62,200 nucleotides of DNA from a virus, in IMG/VR virus record IMGVR_UViG_3300028189_000014, positions 1-62,200 of that record; one strand, given 5' to 3'. Numbering within the stretch: position 1 is the first letter of the stretch; the number at the start of each line of letters is the position of its first letter. Under the pieces are notes generated by a model, which saw only the letters and a list, made by a program, of their open reading frames with translations, did no database searches and was not told the DNA's origin. A program made the translations under genes and the position numbers. Below are positions 60,179-62,200 of this stretch, in pieces.

Positions 60179-60415
60179 ATGAGCGATCATGATGTAGACC
60201 CTTATGATGCTAGGGATAGACTGATCCAATATCATGTTGATCATGTGATGAGTCTGGGTGAGTTGAGAATGTATGTAGTGGAGGATTTATTTTCCACCAT
60301 CAAGAACTGTCCCGATACGATGGAGCATTTACTTGATCGCACAGGTATATCGCCTGAAGATCAAGCGTGTATTCGGAAATATTATGAGTTAGAGGAGGTG
60401 AGCGATGAAGTATAA
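60179..60415 (+). CDS. 78-aa cassette protein (paralogue of 59740 gene)
   Basis: MSDHDVDPYDARDRLIQYHV, then LGELRMYVVEDLFSTIKNCP, DTMEHLLDRTG. Similar helical pattern to 59740. Ends EEVSDEV in the junction at 60394-60408. Confidence 0.65.
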   Translation: MSDHDVDPYDARDRLIQYHVDHVMSLGELRMYVVEDLFSTIKNCPDTMEHLLDRTGISPEDQACIRKYYELEEVSDEV

Positions 60416-60593
60416 AGTGCATTGGACGAAAAGATACTTTGCCGCAGGGAGTGTAATAGTGGAAGCAGACAGCGAGGACCACGCTCATCGTATTGTACAC
60501 CCCAAACTTTTTACTCTCGAAGGGAATATGTACCACGATCCTAACGGAGATGAAATTGGGGCAGTAGAGGAGGTGAGCGATGAGCCAATCTGA
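60405..60593 (+). CDS. 62-aa DpnD/PcfM-like cassette protein, member 1
   Basis: MKYKVHWTKRYFAAGSVIVE, then ADSEDHAHRIV: a beta-beta-alpha layout with K-Y-x-V start and V-x-A-x-x-E-x-x-A, as in small DpnD/PcfM-type domains. Two more copies lie at 60857 and 61291. Confidence 0.6.
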   Translation: MKYKVHWTKRYFAAGSVIVEADSEDHAHRIVHPKLFTLEGNMYHDPNGDEIGAVEEVSDEPI

Positions 60594-60864
60594 TTGGGAC
60601 CACATAGAGTCCTACAAACAAGCCTTTATTGATGGGCAAGCTATTGCTGACATTTGGTCAGCTGTTGATGTACGGGAGATGTTCAATAATTTAATGGACA
60701 TGGATAAGCCACCCAAGTATTTGCTAGGGAAGGAACTTACTGACGAAGATATTCAGGAAATCCTATATATGGTGCAAGCTAGATTTGATGCTGAGCAAGG
60801 CATCAACTGGTTTCAAATTGAACACTATCTTAGTGAACATTTTGAGGAGGTGAGCGATGAGTAA
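60580..60864 (+). CDS. MSxxDW-family small protein, member 3
   Basis: 94 aa, MSQSDWDHIESYKQAFIDGQ, AIADIWSAVDVREM. Homologous to 44433 and 45033, here with a longer acidic C-terminus ending EEVSDE from the junction at 60846-60860. Confidence 0.7.
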   Translation: MSQSDWDHIESYKQAFIDGQAIADIWSAVDVREMFNNLMDMDKPPKYLLGKELTDEDIQEILYMVQARFDAEQGINWFQIEHYLSEHFEEVSDE

Positions 60865-61054
60865 ATATTACAGAGTCACCCGCCAATATATGACTTATGA
60901 CTGGGAAATTGTAAGTGCAGATACCGAAGAGGAAGCCCTAGATAAATATGAAACTGGTGATTACCTAGAAGATGGATGGAATGCGGATCAAGGTACTTTC
61001 AACGTAGAAAAAGTCCCATGTGAACCCGAATGGAAGGAGGTGAGTGATGAGTGA
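60857..61054 (+). CDS. 65-aa DpnD/PcfM-like cassette protein, member 2
   Basis: MSKYYRVTRQYMTYDWEIVS, ADTEEEALDKYETGDYL. Same pattern as 60405 and 61291. Ends KEVSDE. Acidic. Confidence 0.6.
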   Translation: MSKYYRVTRQYMTYDWEIVSADTEEEALDKYETGDYLEDGWNADQGTFNVEKVPCEPEWKEVSDE

Positions 61055-61298
61055 CAAAGTAACACATGAAAGCGGAACGGTTCTAGTTGAGTTTGAGAAG
61101 CCTTGTTCTTTCTCAGTAGAGTGGGATGACTGGCGTATGCCACCTAATGGCGACTTCATTATTGAAGACGCTATTAAAGCCTCTGGTAAAAAGGAGAGCG
61201 ACTTTGAATATGCCGTGCTACTCGTAACTAAGGTGGAGTTAGTGCCGAGAAATTATATTGAAGGATTAGATGGTCAACTGGAGGTGAGCGATGAATAA
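61047..61298 (+). CDS. 83-aa cassette protein
   Basis: ATG 61047 (61044 GTG is part of the junction). MSDKVTHESGTVLVEFEKPC, then SVEWDDWRMPPNGDF, mixed alpha/beta; ends QLEVSDE. Unknown. Its upstream junction has one change (GAGTGATG for GAGCGATG). Confidence 0.65.
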   Translation: MSDKVTHESGTVLVEFEKPCSFSVEWDDWRMPPNGDFIIEDAIKASGKKESDFEYAVLLVTKVELVPRNYIEGLDGQLEVSDE

Positions 61299-61464
61299 AT
61301 ACGAAGTATTGCAGGGCTACTCAATGGTAGAAGTGCATATAGTTCCTGCAGAGAATGAAGAACAAGCTAAAGAACTTGCTATGACGGGGGAATATTTCCA
61401 CAAAACCTACGATGGCGACTATGACGACGAGTTAACTGTTACCCAAATAGAAGAGGAAAAGTAA
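61291..61464 (+). CDS. 57-aa DpnD/PcfM-like cassette protein, member 3
   Basis: MNKYEVLQGYSMVEVHIVPA, ENEEQAKELAMTGEYF. Shares the fold pattern of 60405 and 60857. Last gene whose start lies in a junction copy. Stop overlaps the next ATG (TAATG). Confidence 0.6.
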   Translation: MNKYEVLQGYSMVEVHIVPAENEEQAKELAMTGEYFHKTYDGDYDDELTVTQIEEEK

Positions 61465-61640
61465 TGCTCAACTGGCTGAACAAATGGATCCGCCCTACCG
61501 AAGAACCCCGCCGTGCAGATAACGTCTGCCACTGTGGGAATCCTATGCTACGGTTATATTCTAAGAATATCTACCGGTGCTATCAATGTGACCGAGACTA
61601 TAAGATCTCGGATGGACTAGAAATCAGACATCAAAGGTAA
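61464..61640 (+). CDS. 58-aa zinc-ribbon protein
   Basis: ATG overlaps the preceding stop. C-x-C (NVCHCGNP) and C-x2-C (YRCYQCDRDY) form a Cys4 ribbon after an amphipathic start (MLNWLNKWIRPTEEPRRAD). Likely binds DNA or a protein partner. Confidence 0.65.
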   Translation: MLNWLNKWIRPTEEPRRADNVCHCGNPMLRLYSKNIYRCYQCDRDYKISDGLEIRHQR

Positions 61641-61643
61641 CTC

Positions 61644-62051
61644 ATGGACGAGCACGGATTTATCCGTTCAGTACACAGGCATCTACCCAGAAAAGGGCTG
61701 ACTGTCTGGAAGATAAACGATAACTATCGTGGTGGAGTGCCCGATGCTTATTATTCAGGTCCGAAAGCTGACATATGGATTGAATATAAGTATCTAAAAC
61801 AAATTCCTAAACGAGCAGGAACGATCATTAAACCTTCTTTACGCCCACAACAATTAAAGTGGCTAGCCAAAGAACATAGCTTTGGTCGCCAAGTTTATTG
61901 TATAGTGGGGAGCAAAGAAGGCGGATGTATTTTTAAATACCCAGAGTGGATTGAAGGTATATCTACCGAAGCGTTTAATACTAACATCATTAAACAGAAT
62001 GAACTAGCTGTATGGATATGCAGTTTAACAACTAAAGGTCAACCACCATGA
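61644..62051 (+). CDS. VRR-NUC/PD-(D/E)XK-type nuclease
   Basis: 135 aa. D in GGVPDAYYSG, then E-x-K in IWIEYKYLK and a later QLKWL/QVYCIVGSK: core of VRR-NUC or Holliday-type nucleases. It could resolve replication or recombination intermediates. The stop overlaps the repressor start by four bases. Confidence 0.75.
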   Translation: MDEHGFIRSVHRHLPRKGLTVWKINDNYRGGVPDAYYSGPKADIWIEYKYLKQIPKRAGTIIKPSLRPQQLKWLAKEHSFGRQVYCIVGSKEGGCIFKYPEWIEGISTEAFNTNIIKQNELAVWICSLTTKGQPP

Positions 62052-62200
62052 CACAACGTATTATCACTGACGCAGACAAGGACGCTGCGAAAAGACTCCG
62101 AGCCATATGGGAGTCAAAAAAACAGGAGCTTAAATTAACACAAGTAACAGTAGCTGACGAAATAGGCACAAGTCAGAGTGCAATTAGTCAGTACCTAAAC
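62048..62200 (+). CDS. LexA/CI-like repressor, N-terminal part (continues at 1)
   Basis: ATG 62048 overlaps the nuclease stop (ATGA). Encodes residues 1-51, including the start and the helix-turn-helix. Joined to base 1 the complete 208-aa gene is read. No promoter is visible directly upstream, so it may be expressed from the early operon or from a site within it. Confidence 0.9.
   Translation, partial: MTQRIITDADKDAAKRLRAIWESKKQELKLTQVTVADEIGTSQSAISQYLN
62071..62200. repeat. Terminal overlap copy B
   Basis: Repeats bases 1-130, with C at 62158 against T at 88. Confirms that the record is a closed molecule. Confidence 0.9.

Larger units (their letters stand above)
59729..61294 (+). repeat. 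Eight copies of a 15-bp gene junction (GGAGGTGAGCGATGA)
   Basis: Copies begin at 59729, 59973, 60168, 60394, 60569, 60846, 61036 and 61280; seven are identical and 61036 has one change. Each carries the ribosome site, the end of one gene (reading EVSD(E) or TGA) and the start of the next, so all cassettes have the same start context. Spacing between copies is 175-277 bases. Confidence 0.95.

Noticed and set aside
59729-61294. CRISPR array
   Set aside because: Repeat units are 15 bp, spaced 175-277 bases apart, and the material between them is coding; this is a gene-junction repeat, not CRISPR.

Overview
The window is one complete temperate, tailed (podovirus-type) phage genome of about 62,070 bp, written as a linearised circle. 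Bases 62071-62200 repeat bases 1-130 with one difference, so the gene crossing the join, a LexA/CI-like repressor, is split between the two ends. The phage nature rests on a terminase pair, a P22-type portal, scaffold, an N4-gp56-type capsid protein, ejection-type internal proteins, many tail-fibre genes, endolysin, integrase and phage-type RNA and DNA polymerases. A 58-nt copy of the 3' part of a bacterial tRNA-His (anticodon GTG, with CCA) beside the integrase is a likely attP. Its sequence looks gammaproteobacterial, but the host cannot be named from this window.

Layout. (1) 62048-2384, plus strand: lysogeny block with repressor, DUF3310 protein, Cys-rich protein, excisionase-like HTH protein and tyrosine integrase, followed by attP (2382-2606). 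(2) 38814-2606, minus strand: virion and lysis genes read leftward. They run small and large terminase, two unknowns, portal, scaffold, capsid, two adaptor-type proteins, three smaller internal proteins, a 2331-aa internal protein with an HEFGH peptidase motif, a long set of tail and adhesin genes, a lysis cluster (small membrane proteins, class 3 lipase, lipoprotein, M15 endolysin) and the last tail genes. (3) 39028-62051, plus strand: early and replication genes. Small genes with 3' hairpins come first, then a repeat-rich AT-rich region that looks like an origin (39703-40250), a Nudix hydrolase, a very short T7-type RNA polymerase (556 aa), a cluster of tiny genes, a MoxR ATPase / VWA-peptidase module, family A DNA polymerase, primase-helicase, Cas4-like nuclease, SNF2-type helicase, a candidate SSB, and a second cluster of tiny genes joined by an identical 15-bp start/stop/ribosome-site module. 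A nuclease gene overlaps the repressor start.

A 17-bp near-palindrome (consensus TATAAGCAGTGCTAATA) recurs at 14 places, ten of them just before genes on both arms. At least four copies sit in sigma70-like promoters (before the capsid gene, small terminase, the BppU-like tail gene at 19426 and the gene at 806). It is the best candidate for a genome-wide control element, either repressor operator or phage promoter. The repressor is not divergent from a cro-like gene; it is the last link of the early operon, so lysogeny control here probably differs from the lambda plan.
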